A stretch of 64,000 bases of DNA from Channallabes apus (lineage: Eukaryota > Chordata > Actinopteri > Siluriformes > Clariidae): positions 37,488,392-37,552,391 of the forward strand of contig CM060109.1 of assembly GCA_030522415.1 (NCBI GenBank), written 5' to 3'. Below the pieces are notes generated by a model. It saw only the letters and a program-made list of their open reading frames with translations. It made no database searches and was not told the origin of the DNA. This document shows, piece by piece, positions 51,201 through 63,981 of the stretch (positions are counted from its first letter, which is position 1; each line of letters starts with the position of its first letter). The translations under genes were made by a program, and so were the position numbers.

Positions 51201-52296
51201 GACCAATGTTGTTCACTCTGCCTGTTGGTCATGTTGATGTTATAGTTGATCAGTGTATAGTTTATGTACTCACAACTACAGTGTGAGCCGTTTTTTTATA
51301 ATTTATTTTTGCAGTGTTGGAATACTATTTATTTACAGGGTTTACTTGTTTATTATAGGATAGCTTAAATACATAAATGCTTAAATACAGGAGAAGTAAG
51401 TTATTTTGGTTATGTTTTTTAACTAAAACTATTTAGTTGTTATGATGTCGTTGCTTTAATCATTGGGTAATCTGACTGTCAGCCTTTAAAGTAAGTATCG
51501 TAGAATACCACATTATATTGCTCTTTACATACTGTTCATATACTTGTTCAGTGGAGCTGATCATTGAGTGAGAATGTGAGAGTAATGAACTGCAGTGTGT
51601 AACACAGACAGTGTCACATACTGTACATGGCCTAATACAACTACTCTGGAATTCATATGAGGTTTCACACTCACTTGAGCTCTGTAGTTTCAGTTTGGCA
51701 CCCTTGCCATTTAAACCATTTGTGCATGTCCAAGCTGTCAGAATTGATTTACTGGGGGGGGGGAAACATTTTGACTAATAACATGACAGCATCCGTGGCA
51801 TCCTCAAACGCAGCAGCACGGTGGCTTTTTGATGGCTAAGTGGATTAATATACTAATAAATGGTTCCTGAAATTCCTGAAAAAATTATTCTTATACCTCA
51901 TTCCACACAGTGATATAAACTGAAATGAGAGGAATTGTTTAATGTATTTATTGACTTGTGGAATGCAAAGCTGTTTTGTAATTTATATTGTATTATATAA
52001 AAAATGTTGCTTACAAATTTGCAGAAATTCCTGCATAAAATATGTTGGACAGTAATTATGAAGTGGCAATGGCTGAAAAAAATGGTGCACATTATACAGT
52101 ACTGTAGGTGCTGCAATTCAAAATGCATAGACTGGGTGTGATCACGTAGTCTAATGTCCTAGTTAAAGGGTCATTGTTTGTATACAGTTGTGGTCAAGGG
52201 GTTACAGTATATACACACTAACGATTCTGCGTTAGAATCTCTTTTTTTTCTTCTGGAGAACGATTATACATTATACAATGCCCAGTCTCAAATATA

Positions 52297-52640
52297 CAGA
52301 GTGGGCCATTTATATGGATACACCTTAATAAAATGGGAATGGTTTGCGATGTTAACTTCCTGTTTGTGGCACATTGGTATATGTGAGGGGGAAAACTTTT
52401 CAAGATGGATGGTGACCATGGTGGCTATTTTGAAGTCGGCCATTTTGGATCCAACTTTAGTTTTTTCAATAGGAAGAGGGTCATGTGACGCATTAACCTT
52501 ATTGGGAATTTCACAAGAAAAACAATGGTGTGCTTGGTTTTAACGTAACTTTATTCTTTCATGAGTTATTTACAAGTTTATTAATGAAGTTATAAAATGT
52601 GTTCAATGTGCTGCCCATTGTGTTGGATTGTCAGTGCAAC
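52297..52640 (-). mobile_element. Fragment of a fish Tc1/mariner-like element (TIR end)
   Basis: Begins after a TA with CAGAGTGGGCCATTTATATG, followed by GATACACC, a terminal sequence found on a common fish DNA transposon (recognised from memory). It runs through AACAATGGTGTGCTTGGTTT and GTGTTGGATTGTCAGTGCAA to about 52640, where it stops abruptly against the next fragment. No coding part is retained. Confidence 0.65.
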
Positions 52641-53255
52641 CCTCTTCCCCCAGTGTGTGACAATCTGTCATCTGTGGTCCCAACATCCTTGAGATCATTC
52701 ACAAGCTTCTCCCATGTAGTTCTGGGATGATCTCTTCACTTTTCTCATGCGTTAACATGCGTTCTTATCTTTACCCCTTGAGGTGAAATCTTGCTTGGAG
52801 CTCCACACCGAGGTCGATTGATGGTCACTTTGTATTTCTTCCATTTGTGAATAATCGCTCCAACAGTTGTTTCCTTCTCACCAAGCTTCTAGCAGATGGT
52901 CTTTTTGCCCATTCCAGCTTTTTGCAGGTCTCTAACGTCCTTTGACAGCTCTTTGGTCTTACTCATCCTGGTGAGGTTTGAATGGAAGATTCAGTGGACA
53001 GGTGGCTTTTCATAAATTAATCTGTGTACCACATGAGCACATCCAGTCTGTGGGATCCGGAATTATTGTTGGTTGGTATTGGATCAAATACTTATTTTAC
53101 TCACTGAAATGGAGCTCAATTTATATCATTTATATAATGTGTTTTTTAATTCATTTTTGATTGATATTCTGTCTCTATGCTTAAAATAAACGTATGATAA
53201 AAATTATAGACCCCTCAGTTATTTGTAAGTGGGCAAAAAATTCTCGTCCTCACAC
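52640..53255 (-). pseudogene. Tc1 transposase N-terminal relic
   Basis: On the minus strand a frame starts MSKTKELSKDVRDLQKAGMG (ATG near 52966), continues [31 protein letters not shown] and then [10 protein letters not shown], with in-frame stops. This is the paired-like HTH and linker of a Tc1 transposase. The catalytic part is absent, and the break at about 52640 joins it to a different element. The outer end near 53200-53255 has GTAAGTGGGCAAAA-type sequence typical of Tc1 termini. Confidence 0.75.
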
Positions 53256-53774
53256 ATTGTGCTGCAGTATACAGTGTATAGAGTGCTGTATATATTCGTC
53301 TCTATGTTTAATCATTGGTGTCTGATAAAAGTATAAACGGCAGTTACAGGAGAGGTAGTAGATCACACAGCTAAAGGGCTTTTAAGTGCAGTCTATGCTG
53401 CTCTAGTATGATTTAGTGGACATCAGAGGGAGGGGTTGTGTGATATTTGGAGAATTGCAGTGAGACATAAAAGCGACTAGGGTTTAAAATTAAACATATA
53501 AACAGTAATAGATGAGTTATTTATGTCATTTTTAAAAAGTATAAACTATAACTAATAATGACTGACCTGTGTAGGTTAAGAGTTACTGTAACTTTCCTGT
53601 GGTTTGTGCTAACAAACTAGGTCCATTATATTAAGTCTTTCAGGCGTGTAAACAAGATGCATATACAGCTTTATCCTTTTTTGATAGGTTGACAAATCAA
53701 TACAAATAAATAAACGATACCCCCCCCCCCCCCATACGCCCATTGAAGATTCAAAGAACTTTATTAATCCCAGA

Positions 53775-53975
53775 GGGAAATTTACATTTAGGCATTTGGC
53801 AGACGCTCTTATCCAGAGCGACTTACATTTTCATCTCATTACGCATCTGAGCAGTTGAGGGTTAAGGGCCTTGCTCAAGGGCCCAACAGTGGCAACTTGG
53901 TGGTTGTGGGGTTTGAACCTGGGATCTTCCGAACCGTAGTCCAATGAGCAGAGCAACCCCTGGCCCTAAATTGCT
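53775..53975 (-). repeat. tRNA-headed SINE, family S2 (copy 2)
   Basis: Same family as 20808-20997. The plus-strand end is TTTACATTTAGGCATTTGGC; the shared body includes GAGCAGTTGAGGGTTAAGGG and the tRNA-like end GGGTTTGAACCTGGGATC. It is preceded by a fragment AACTTTATTAATCCCAGAGG (about 53758-53777), another common fish repeat end that also occurs at 32885-32910. Confidence 0.8.
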
Positions 53976-56900
53976 TAAACACACACATACAAACCATTCT
54001 CAGGCTGCCACAGGGGCTTCTGGTCTCAAATTCATTAGTTATTTTTGATTGCATGCTGAATGACCTCCCGTTTATATTTCTAAGTATACTATTTCACAGT
54101 AGGACACGTCTGCAGCACTATTCTCTGCATAACCCCTTTGAATGCCAATCATCTTCATCATCATCCTGAAACTGTATGCTCGTGTTCATTCTAAGTGAGG
54201 AGAATGCAGGGCCGGCACCATACAGGCAGATATTATAGCCCCTTTTTCCATCCTGAGAACTGTAGCTGAAGGGAACTGAAGGGATTACGTTACATTTTGG
54301 CTATTCTTTGGGCAGAAGCTTTTATTCAAAGTGAATAAGAAAAAATCTGGAAGTTTTGATTCCACAAATATAGCTGAGCCGTTTCTAAATTCCAGATTTT
54401 CTCAGTAGCATCAGTACAGAAGCATGATATAATGAGTGATATTTTGTCCTGTTTTTGATCATTCTTTGTTTAAAGAAAAAGATTTTCTTTAGCTGTTTAT
54501 CCCAATTTATTAAGCAGTCATAAGTGACACACAGCCATTTATTCAGCATGATTTTTAAACATCATTTTATGTTTATTTGAGCGTGTAATATTTGTGGTTA
54601 TCTGTTTTGTTTAGTTTTTTTTAGCTGGAATCATTGAGGAGAAAAATAAAGAAAACAGAATAATTGACAAGGGTAGACATGAATTCTTTTCCCCCTTGGG
54701 CAACATGCAGTGATGCATGCTATAGGGTTACACAGCTCCACAAAACTTTTAAATCTTTTAGGGATTACTTCATTAGGTGTACTTTTAAAGTGCTGTGAAA
54801 TCTGCCAAGGCTGGTTCCTCTTGTACCAAGATCTGATTACTGTACTGAAGTCGCAGTGCTGGAGCTCATCTCTACTTCTCACTCTGCAATGTATTGATGT
54901 GTCACAGTGAAGGTCAAGGCAAACTTTTCCCCAAAGTTTCCCACAGATCTAAAAGTAACCTTTATTTATGTCAGACTCTTGCTTTCTTTCTTTCTCTCTT
55001 TCTCTTTTACATCATCAACATATACTGAAAAAAACACTGACTTTTCCTTAAAATAATATTGAGAAAAATACTGGGATTGTTGTTTCTGAATTTCTGCCTA
55101 TTTCACAGATCTCCCCATAGATTAATGTGATAACCTTTCGCATTATTGTTCAGTGAAGCTACACTGGTCCATACAATTTCCATCCAAGATCAGTCTGAAA
55201 TAAGTAAACTTTCCCTCTGAATGGATTTTAATAAGCCTAATTTAGCGGAGCAGAATGAATGAATCTTGATGAATGGATGAAACAATATATCTAAGGAACA
55301 AACTCTTATCGATTCAGTAATGATTTTTGGAGGTCAGACATCATATTACAATGTCCAACGTTCAAGCTAGTCCTAAAACATTGAGTCATAAATTAAGGAA
55401 ACTTTATCACAAAACATCACCAAAACAAAACAAGCAAAAAACAGGAGGAGATTCAAGCATGCCAGATTTTCCAATAATCATCCCACTGTGGGACGTCTGG
55501 AGAGTGGGTGAATCAGATAGTCTCTCATCTCGCTACTGCTGCATCTGCTGATGACGATCAATGAGACAAGAGTGATGGAGAATTAAAGAGTGAGAGAGAA
55601 GGAGGCATGGCAGAGATTCTTCAGGTTGTTGGTATTTTAACTGATAAAGCTGTTTTTTATATACCAGCTTTGGTACAACTAGAAATATCATATTACGGTA
55701 CTTGTGATGCACAATATGCTTCATAATATACTGTATAGCTTTAATAATGAACGTTGATGTAGTGCAGGGTATATGCAGGTATGCAGTGTATACCTATTCA
55801 TTTTTCAGTTGGCACTACTGTATGTACTGTATACAGTACCGACTTCTCCGATACTATGACGTTACATTACTATCAAAATCACACGCATGAAAAAGCGCAT
55901 CACGCACTAATTTCACTATATTTCACTAAACTTCACATATATCCGACTTGCCATGGAAAAAGTCTGAAAAGTTTGCTCAGTACACGATCATCTTCAAGAT
56001 GAGTTTTGACAATTATGATGTTAGAACAGTGAATGATGTCTCCGCTACTTTGATTAGTCACTATAAGCAGCCACAGTCTCCTCCTTCTGACGCGTTGTTT
56101 AGTGGCAGAATTAACAAGACAGAGAAGTAGATGATAACTGTTTTCATCTGACCATCACATCAGAGCAAGTAGGTCATGCATATTAACTTCTTTGAAATAA
56201 TCTATTTTAATATTGTTTAACTGTATTTGGTTTACGTCATGCACACAATATCATGACACACACATCATGAACCAAAATATGCCTTTTTGTGAACAAAATT
56301 AAATAATTAGATTAACAGAGAAGATAAAGGGAACTATGCAGACAAACATTAGCTCCCAGAACAACTAGTTACTGTAACAGCAGCTCAGGTAACCACAGCC
56401 CAGCTATGAACTAAATATGCGTGAGTAGTCTTATAGTAGTCTTTATAACACAGGGCACTAAAAAATTTTTTTTATTGCGTATAAATTTTAAGTGCATCCA
56501 CTTGTCCAGGCACCACTGCACCACTGGTAACACACTTTCAGGATACAGAACTTACAAAAACGTTACTTTAATCAGAAATTGATACAAACAATGCTTTGTA
56601 GTGATTCCTGTACATACTTAGGATAAATATTTAAACATAAATGTTGAATAAAATCAGTTTTTTATGATATTGCATTGTCCTATCACACAGCAGTAAATGG
56701 ATGTTACGACAGTTTGACTGCACACAGGTTCTTTGTCTTTGGGAAGTGTTGTGTACATATATTGCGGTCACAGCTAAAACAGGGAACATACGATAGAGCA
56801 AGAAGTTCTGCTGGTTATGCAGATAGAGTTCTTTCTTCCTTTGTGTTTTTGTGTTGTGTTTCTGTAAGCTGTCAAAATGTGACAGCTGGTTGTGTCTGTC

Positions 56901-57399
56901 AGAAGGCAGCTAGTGTCACTGGCGTGTTAGGACGGCAAATGCGCTGTCACCATGCAATGTTCTACATGTTCCTCTGAACGTTACTGGACTCGCCATCATC
57001 AGCCTGTGAAGTCTGCGCCTCTGGGAAACAAGTGAAAAGGAACCGCTCGAAAATGAATGACTAATTTATGATCCTCTGTAAGGAAATGACAGGCATTTAG
57101 CTCATCTTTCGTATGTGCGTGATGTGTGCTGTTAGGCTTACTGAATAGTACAATGCTGAGTAAGAAATGTGGAAAAGAGCTTACATTTACATTTTGCATT
57201 TACTTTTAGCATTAAGGTTAATTGTCATAAATTGTGCAAATGTACTACAAGCCCCAAAGTATGTGGTGGACACCACATGACGTCACACTCATATTTCTGT
57301 GGACATTCGAGTTACAAACTTTCGAAGATGGAAACATGTATTCGCCCATGTTCAATCGCAGAAGTTAGATAACATGTCTAGCGTACTGTATATTGTCAC

Positions 57400-57530
57400 G
57401 TCAATCCTCTACAAGTGCAGTACAAGCGTAAAATCTGCGGCGATGAAGCTGGTACTACTAAGAAGCGGCAAGCAATAACGATGGGGACAGAAGAGAAAAT
57501 AATTAAGAGAATGGAGCGAGATAAACAGTG
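57400..57530 (+). pseudogene. Possible pogo/Tigger transposase N-terminal relic
   Basis: A short plus-strand frame reads KRKICGDEAGTTKKRQAITM and then EEKIIKRMERDKQ. This resembles the CENPB-type N-terminal helix-turn-helix of pogo/Tigger elements (KKRKAITLEEKLEIIKRYE, recalled). It fades after about 57530. The upstream TTCGAGTTACAAACTTTCG (57307) may belong to the same element. Confidence 0.45.
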
Positions 57531-58817
57531 GCCGAATCATGACCTGAGAGGATTGTTACATCTTGTATGACCTAAAATGTTAGAAACGCTATGATGCACA
57601 TGACAATTACTTCGAGGACCGTACCGGTGCAGTTGACATTCTCCCACTGCGCTACAGAAAGTTTGTGGAGATGACGCCAACGAAAAAAAATGGAAGTTTA
57701 AAGAAACAGAAACCATCATTGAAGACAACCTATGCAGTGGGAGAAAAGGTTATGCCCACTTTTTCATTACTTTCAATACATTCCTCGTATTAGTCCTAGT
57801 AGCAAGCAAGCCGTAGCATTCAATATGTCAGAATTTTGTATGGAAAACCAGTCATGTGACCATGTCTTGGACAAATCCCATTTCCTCAGGTTTATATTTT
57901 ATTCAGACAACTATGTAAACTGAGTACAGTACAAACTATAAAATTATTTAGACTATAGACACAATGACTCAAATTGTTTTAAAATGTAAAAAAATGCCAA
58001 AAAAAAAAAACTTTCATAACAGGTAGTATTGATTTATTTTACAAATATCACCATAAAGCTGTGTTTCTTGGTGGGCTGAAGCATCCCGAAGATTGCTCGT
58101 GGCAATATAACCTGAGCAATACATCATCTGTGTATCATACCGCTAATATTTCTGGTATAATATTTATTGTTTTAATAAATATTAGGTACATTGGTGTGTA
58201 TGATATATAAAATATGACATTGAACATATGATTTTGAGCACGGACAGTATTCTCCAGCCCTCTAATATTCATTCATTAATTTCAGTTCATTTTCAGTTAG
58301 TTTAACCATTTGCCCAAAGCTCTTTTGCTAATGGTTGTTGGAGAAAATCGTGATTCTTGGATCTGCTCCATCAGTATGAATAGCAGTGTATGATTGATTA
58401 GTTGGAGATCAGTGGTCCATCTTCATGGCAACAAGCCATTCATTGCTGTATTCGAAGTTGAAATACAGTAACAGGCACTTTCATCAGAACAAATTATTCC
58501 TGAATAATTGATTGAATTAATTCATGAATGGAATCTTTTATTATTATTATTATTTTTTTAACACTTTGATGACTATTTGACGTGTGGAGAAAAAAAAAAT
58601 TGCCCATTACTACAATCTGTTATCTGGAAGAGCAGCTACAGTACATGCAGGCTGTTGGCTTTGCAGTCAGTGCTGACAGACAGAGTGGTGTACTGTAGTT
58701 ACTTTGTGGAGCTGATCATTGGCCAAGTGTGTGCTAAGCCAGGTTTACCCTGAGAGCAATTATCCTCAGGTTAAATCACCCTCATCTCTGCCCTGCTGTG
58801 CACTACGTGTGCAAATA

Positions 58818-58842
58818 TGTGTGTGTGTGTGTGTGTGTGTGT
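58818..58842 (+). repeat. (TG)n microsatellite
   Basis: Perfect TG run of about 24 bases. Confidence 0.9.
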
Positions 58843-59399
58843 ATGCACAGGAGGAAGAGGGTGAGGTTAGAGTTAGACTTGTAGGGCATTGGCATTTCTC
58901 CTGTTTGCCTCCTCTTACTCTGTCTGTCTCTTTCTCTCTGTCTGTCTTTCTGTGGTTCCACCCCACATTTGCGTTCGTCTTACATCAGAAAGAGACTCAC
59001 CTCCCTTTGACGTCTACTTTATTCTTTTAATTCATCCTGTTATGCTGTTTAATCTCGCTGTATGGAAGCACCTCAGTTCCCATATTTATACAGGTTGAGT
59101 GAATAAATATATACACTATATATATAAACCAGTATAAATAGGGGAACTTAGATGCTTCCTTACAGAGAGATTAAACAGCATAACAGAAAGAATTGTGAAT
59201 ATTTGTGTGTGTATATAGTTTTGTTTTAGTGTAAACCATATGATTTATGATATGTCTTGGTAATTGAAAAAAAACAGGAAAAGACTTTATGCTCAACCTG
59301 TAAACATTTTTTCTCTCTCGCTTTGCTTCCCTCTTTCCCTTCCTCCACCCCTTTCTCTCTCCGGGAGGATCATTGATTAATTCCTCTCCAGCTACAGTA

Positions 59400-59514
59400 C
59401 TCAGCTCAGATCGTAGTCTGTCGCTCGGTTGACAGAGGTCCCTCTACATTTCTCTTCCTTCCCCACCCTCGCTCTGAGCTGTTGCATTAGGTCTCAAATT
59501 TTTACCGCTAGATA

Positions 59515-59554
<40 letters not shown>

Positions 59555-59628
59555 GTGTGTGTGTGCGCTCTTCTGTAGCGACTCTTGCTCTTGCTGCAGC
59601 TTCAGAGTCACCAGTTGAATGCGAGAGG
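59400..59628 (+). promoter_or_regulatory. Candidate intronic promoter and alternative first exon
   Basis: The segment is pyrimidine-rich with several CpGs. It holds an ATG at 59619, three codons (M-R-E) and a consensus donor GTGAGT at 59629, leaving one base over (phase 1). Exon E needs exactly phase 1. A transcript starting here and splicing to 62774 would encode MRE-(A)[11 protein letters not shown]. The ATG context is weak (T at -3). A second good donor, CT|GTAAGT, is at 59790 after an open frame starting at 59703, but its phase (0) does not fit. All of this is inference from splice logic. Confidence 0.3.
59517..59552 (+). repeat. (CT)n microsatellite
   Basis: Perfect CT run just upstream of the candidate alternative first exon; followed by GTGTGTGTGTG. 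Confidence 0.95.
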
Positions 59629-60989
59629 GTGAGTGTGTGAGTAGATATGGAGGATTTTCAGCAGCGAGGTGGAGAGCTGGCTCGTCCGCCCTGCTGTTAA
59701 GAATGACGATGCTCCAGCCCATCCTCTGTATTTGTGTTTGGGGAGCAGACTCTCGTCTCCACGCCGGTCTTTATGACCGGCACCACTCTGTAAGTATGCA
59801 CTGCTCCGGTGTGTTCAGACTCAACTGTGCACAAGGAATTAACAGTGTCGGAAGCGAAGGGAGTTTGCTGTAGGAGAGTTTAGCTGAGAAAAGCACCCAG
59901 GTTGCTTTTTGTGCTCTGATTAAAACAAGTGTAGCGTGGGATTGTACGTATATGGTACTTTTATTAAATGACTGTTTGAGAGCTGCTACTGAATCACCTC
60001 TTTCATGTTGAAGAGTCATGTTTTGCGGTCGTTAAGCTCATTATGTCTGAACTCTCTCTCTCTTTAGTTTATTCCTACATGACCTCTTTATGGAGGTCAT
60101 TCTAGTTCAAACAGCATTGATTTGTTTTTACTTCATTAATGAATTAACTTATTTATTTATTAAGCAGGATATGTGTGTGTGTGTGTGTGTGTATATGTTT
60201 CCGTATGTGCTCTATGACTGACATGGCTCTTTGCACAGTTAGTGGGTTGCTGCGTCTGTCATCATCGCTCTCCATGAATTGCATTATCTATGATGTAATT
60301 TCGCCCCCCTCCTCCACGTTTCCCACTTTCATTAGTTAAATGGTTTACTAGCTCTAATGCATATCTCTCTCTCCTTGGGTGTCTTTTGGTGTCTGGTGGT
60401 TCCTACAGGTGCTCGCTGAGTGTATACTGAATCATGTCAGTGTACTAGCCAGGTGGTGTGCCATGGTGTGCTACAGTAGCTATTAAGGACAGTCATTTTG
60501 TGTTGGATTTAGTCTTGATTCACTGGTGTAGTAGGTATTGAAATGGCACAGGATTAACTGAGGTTGATGGCGTTCTTAGGCTCATTGATTGTCTGCTCAT
60601 TCGATATATCTATAAATGCCATTAACCGTATTCTGCACACCATTTCATTATCTAATAAGATGGCCTTTTGAAGCGTTTTGTTTAAATTACTGACAAATAA
60701 TTCAACTTCCTCAAAGTTTTGGCAATGATGATAATACACGACCCCTGAATCTTTTTAAAGTTTATCGATTCCCTGATGCATTTTCTTCCACGTAATTAAT
60801 TTTTTAATGAATATTTTGCGATCAGTATGGCTGTAGAGGCAGGCTATGCTTCAGGCCTTGTTCCATTATAAAGATACTAAACAAGGTCATCTGTACCAAG
60901 GAGGCAACAACGAGCTGCTTAACCTGACCATAGACTTTACACTGTGTTGGGACAAAGCACAACATCCCCATCACATCCTGCTGTCTTAA

Positions 60990-61130
60990 GTTATGTTTCA
61001 TGTTTATTGGCCAAGTATGAACACAAGGAATATAACTGGGGTTTTCAGTAGCTCTCACAGCCATACACACAAGATGTAATGTAGCAAGAATGTAAACAGA
61101 TAGCAAAAAACAACAGTTTGGTAACGGTGA
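60990..61130 (+). repeat. Common fish interspersed repeat fragment
   Basis: TGTTTATTGGCCAAGTATGA, then ACACAAGGAATATAACTGGG and CTCTCACAGCCATACACACA: order and wording of a repeat common in fish, diverged. Confidence 0.4.
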
Positions 61131-62745
61131 CGTAACTCACTTGGCAAGAATGAGTGTAAAGTGTAAAATACAGTACCTATGTAAAGTACATAAAGGTGTT
61201 GTAAAGATGCTGATCAAATCAATGGTACAGTATATAGCTACTTAAAAACGTCTGTAGTGTTGGTGATCGCAGGAATATAAAACATTATATAATGTATTTT
61301 ACTATTGATTTAAGGTCATAAATGTTCTATTTCTGTTCATTTGTTGCCAGTATGCCACACGTTTCTGTTCAAATGAATTCCTTCTTTCTTTTTTCTTTTT
61401 CACCTACACATTTTTAGGATGTGGCCAAAGATTTATTTTGTTTCAGCTAGAATGAAGAGTTTGTTTCAAACCCACTGCAAGAGTGAAAATAAGCTCAGTA
61501 GATAAATAAGATCAGTATAGAAGTAATTTAGTTTAAAAAAAAAAAAAAAAAAAAAAAAGGTAACAACATAAATTTTAACACAAGCGTCATGTATTCAGGA
61601 CCCCCCCCCCCCCCCATGTTACTCTTTTGCTACTTTACTTGGGCTGATATCTGCTAAGCTAATAATGTAAGGAATATGTACTGTGTATGTAAAATGCAGT
61701 GTTTGATGCATCTTTCTTTAAACAAGTTAAAAAGCGCTAAGTTCCAACATAGCGCTAAATTTTTTTAATTTTGTATTTAAAAAATTTTTGGACACTGAGT
61801 GTCGGTCTCACCACAGCGTTGTTTTCGTATAGATGACAATAATATGTAAAGATATTTCATTTCATAACATCATCAGGGATCAATAAAGTGTTTTTTATTT
61901 ATTTTTATTTTTTTTATTCAGCATGATGCACAGAGGAATATAAATGTAATATTGCCTTTTTTTATGAGATTAGATCAGATGTAGTACAGTAATAGTTTGT
62001 TTTCCCCAGCTCTAGCGTTTGGTGGATGTTGTTCAGATGTCAGCGTGACTGTACACACACTGTGGTTGGTGTTTCTGAGACCTGCTCTGGGAGTGTGACT
62101 AGGCCATTGCTAGTGTCCTCTCCCACCTTTTGGGGAGAGGTGTGATAGTCTAACATGTTAGCATGGAATGCAGGGTGTACCATGTGCAACAGCATGTTTA
62201 TGAATTCAAGGTCTCTCTTCTGTGCTCTGTTTCTGTGTAAGGATGCTTCTTTATGCGGCGCGTCTTGGTATTTTTATACAGGGTTCTGGATCCCTATATC
62301 TCCCTCTTCAGCACCTGTCAGTTCTGCCAGTTCCTTTCTCGTAGTGATTGTTCTTTGCCATTTTACTTCAGTGCTTGTTTTTCCTGTAGCATTGTTTTCA
62401 GGTCCTTTGAGAACTTGTACTGACACCTTCTGATGAGCTTTGATCCCTGACAAAGCCTTTTAGTATTGCTAGTAATGTGAAATATTCAAGCACAATTTTA
62501 CTAGGTCTAGGTTTATAATCTCCACTAGTTTATGCAGATGTTTGCTAGATGGAGCAATCTAAACCAGTTGGTCAAGCTGACAATTAATTTCATTCCATTT
62601 CCTTCAAAATATAGATTTAACAGCAGTTTCAGATCATTTGTTTTTGCTGTATGCTCAAAATGTTTTCAGTACTGCTAAATGATAATGTTGGTGATTGATA
62701 AAGAATAGCATGGACGACATTGCTGTTGCACATCTGATCGATTGA

Positions 62746-62922
<177 letters not shown>

Positions 62923-63689
62923 TAGTTAATTAGCAACCCCAGGGACGAGGTGGCCTCATACTTGCCACACTAAAAAAAAAAACACATACATGCTTCCATT
63001 GATTGTGATTACAATGCAATCCCACTCTAGGATCAAGGGAATTTGAGCTGTTTCTTTCAGCAATCAGGATGAAATGCCAACAGGATAGTCCAGCACCTGC
63101 CATGATTAAAATCTTTCATTTGATATAAGGAAGAAATAGAAAATTGAAATGAGATGTTTGATCACAGCACATAGTTGAACTTAAGCCTGCCATTGTGCTC
63201 AGAGTGGTAGGATGTCGTTGGCGGAAACATTTTCTGGAAGGTCAGTGTCTGGTTTTTGCACATGACGTTGAGGAAGTCCAGTGCCTCAAAAATGCAAGTT
63301 TAACCCACAAAGCATTCGAATCCTTTTCAAATGAACCCTTTTCTTCTTTTCTGTATGTAGAGCAAAGTGGGATATGTAAACACTGAGCGCAGTACAAATG
63401 AAGATTTTGCAACACTGTCTTGTTTTTTTTAAGCTTTCCCCAGACTATGTACAGTAACTGCTCTGATGGCAGACTTTACAAATAAACCTTTGCTCGTCAC
63501 ACGCACTGACTTAGGAGGTGGCCTCATGCTTACTTACAGTACATACTGTACTACACTAAAAAAAACATACATGCCTCCTTACTTTTTGTGGGCTGCATCC
63601 ATTTACAGTGTCACTAGTTTCCACAAAAAGTATCATAATGGAATGACACAGATGTCAAATTTGCAATATGCTATGTTTTTTTCAAATTC

Positions 63690-63775
63690 AAATTTTATTT
63701 GTCACATACACAGTCATACACAGTACAATATGCAGTGAAATGCTTACGCGACCGCCAGTGACCTTAAAAAGAAAA
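63690..63775 (+). repeat. Common fish interspersed repeat fragment
   Basis: ATTCAAATTTTATTTGTCAC, then ATACACAGTCATACACAGTA and GCAGTGAAATGCTTACGCGA: a frequent fish repeat end; no coding content. Confidence 0.6.
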
Positions 63776-63912
63776 TAAAATATGTACGTAAAATAAATAT
63801 CAATAAAAGGAAATACTAAAGAAATAAATTTAACTAGTAAAATACACTGTACAATAAGGGCATAATAAAATATTGCGAAATATAGGGGGGGAAGTGTGTG
63901 TGTGTATATGTG

Positions 63913-63914
<2 letters not shown>

Positions 63915-63976
<62 letters not shown>
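63915..63976 (+). repeat. (TA)n microsatellite
   Basis: Perfect TA run of about 58 bases close to the window end. Confidence 0.95.

Positions 63977-63981
<5 letters not shown>

Noticed and set aside
55948..56130. A possible exon with the frame FKMSFDNYDVRTVNDVSATL...
   Set aside because: Composition looks protein-like, but there are no convincing splice sites, no known domain and no link to tanc1.
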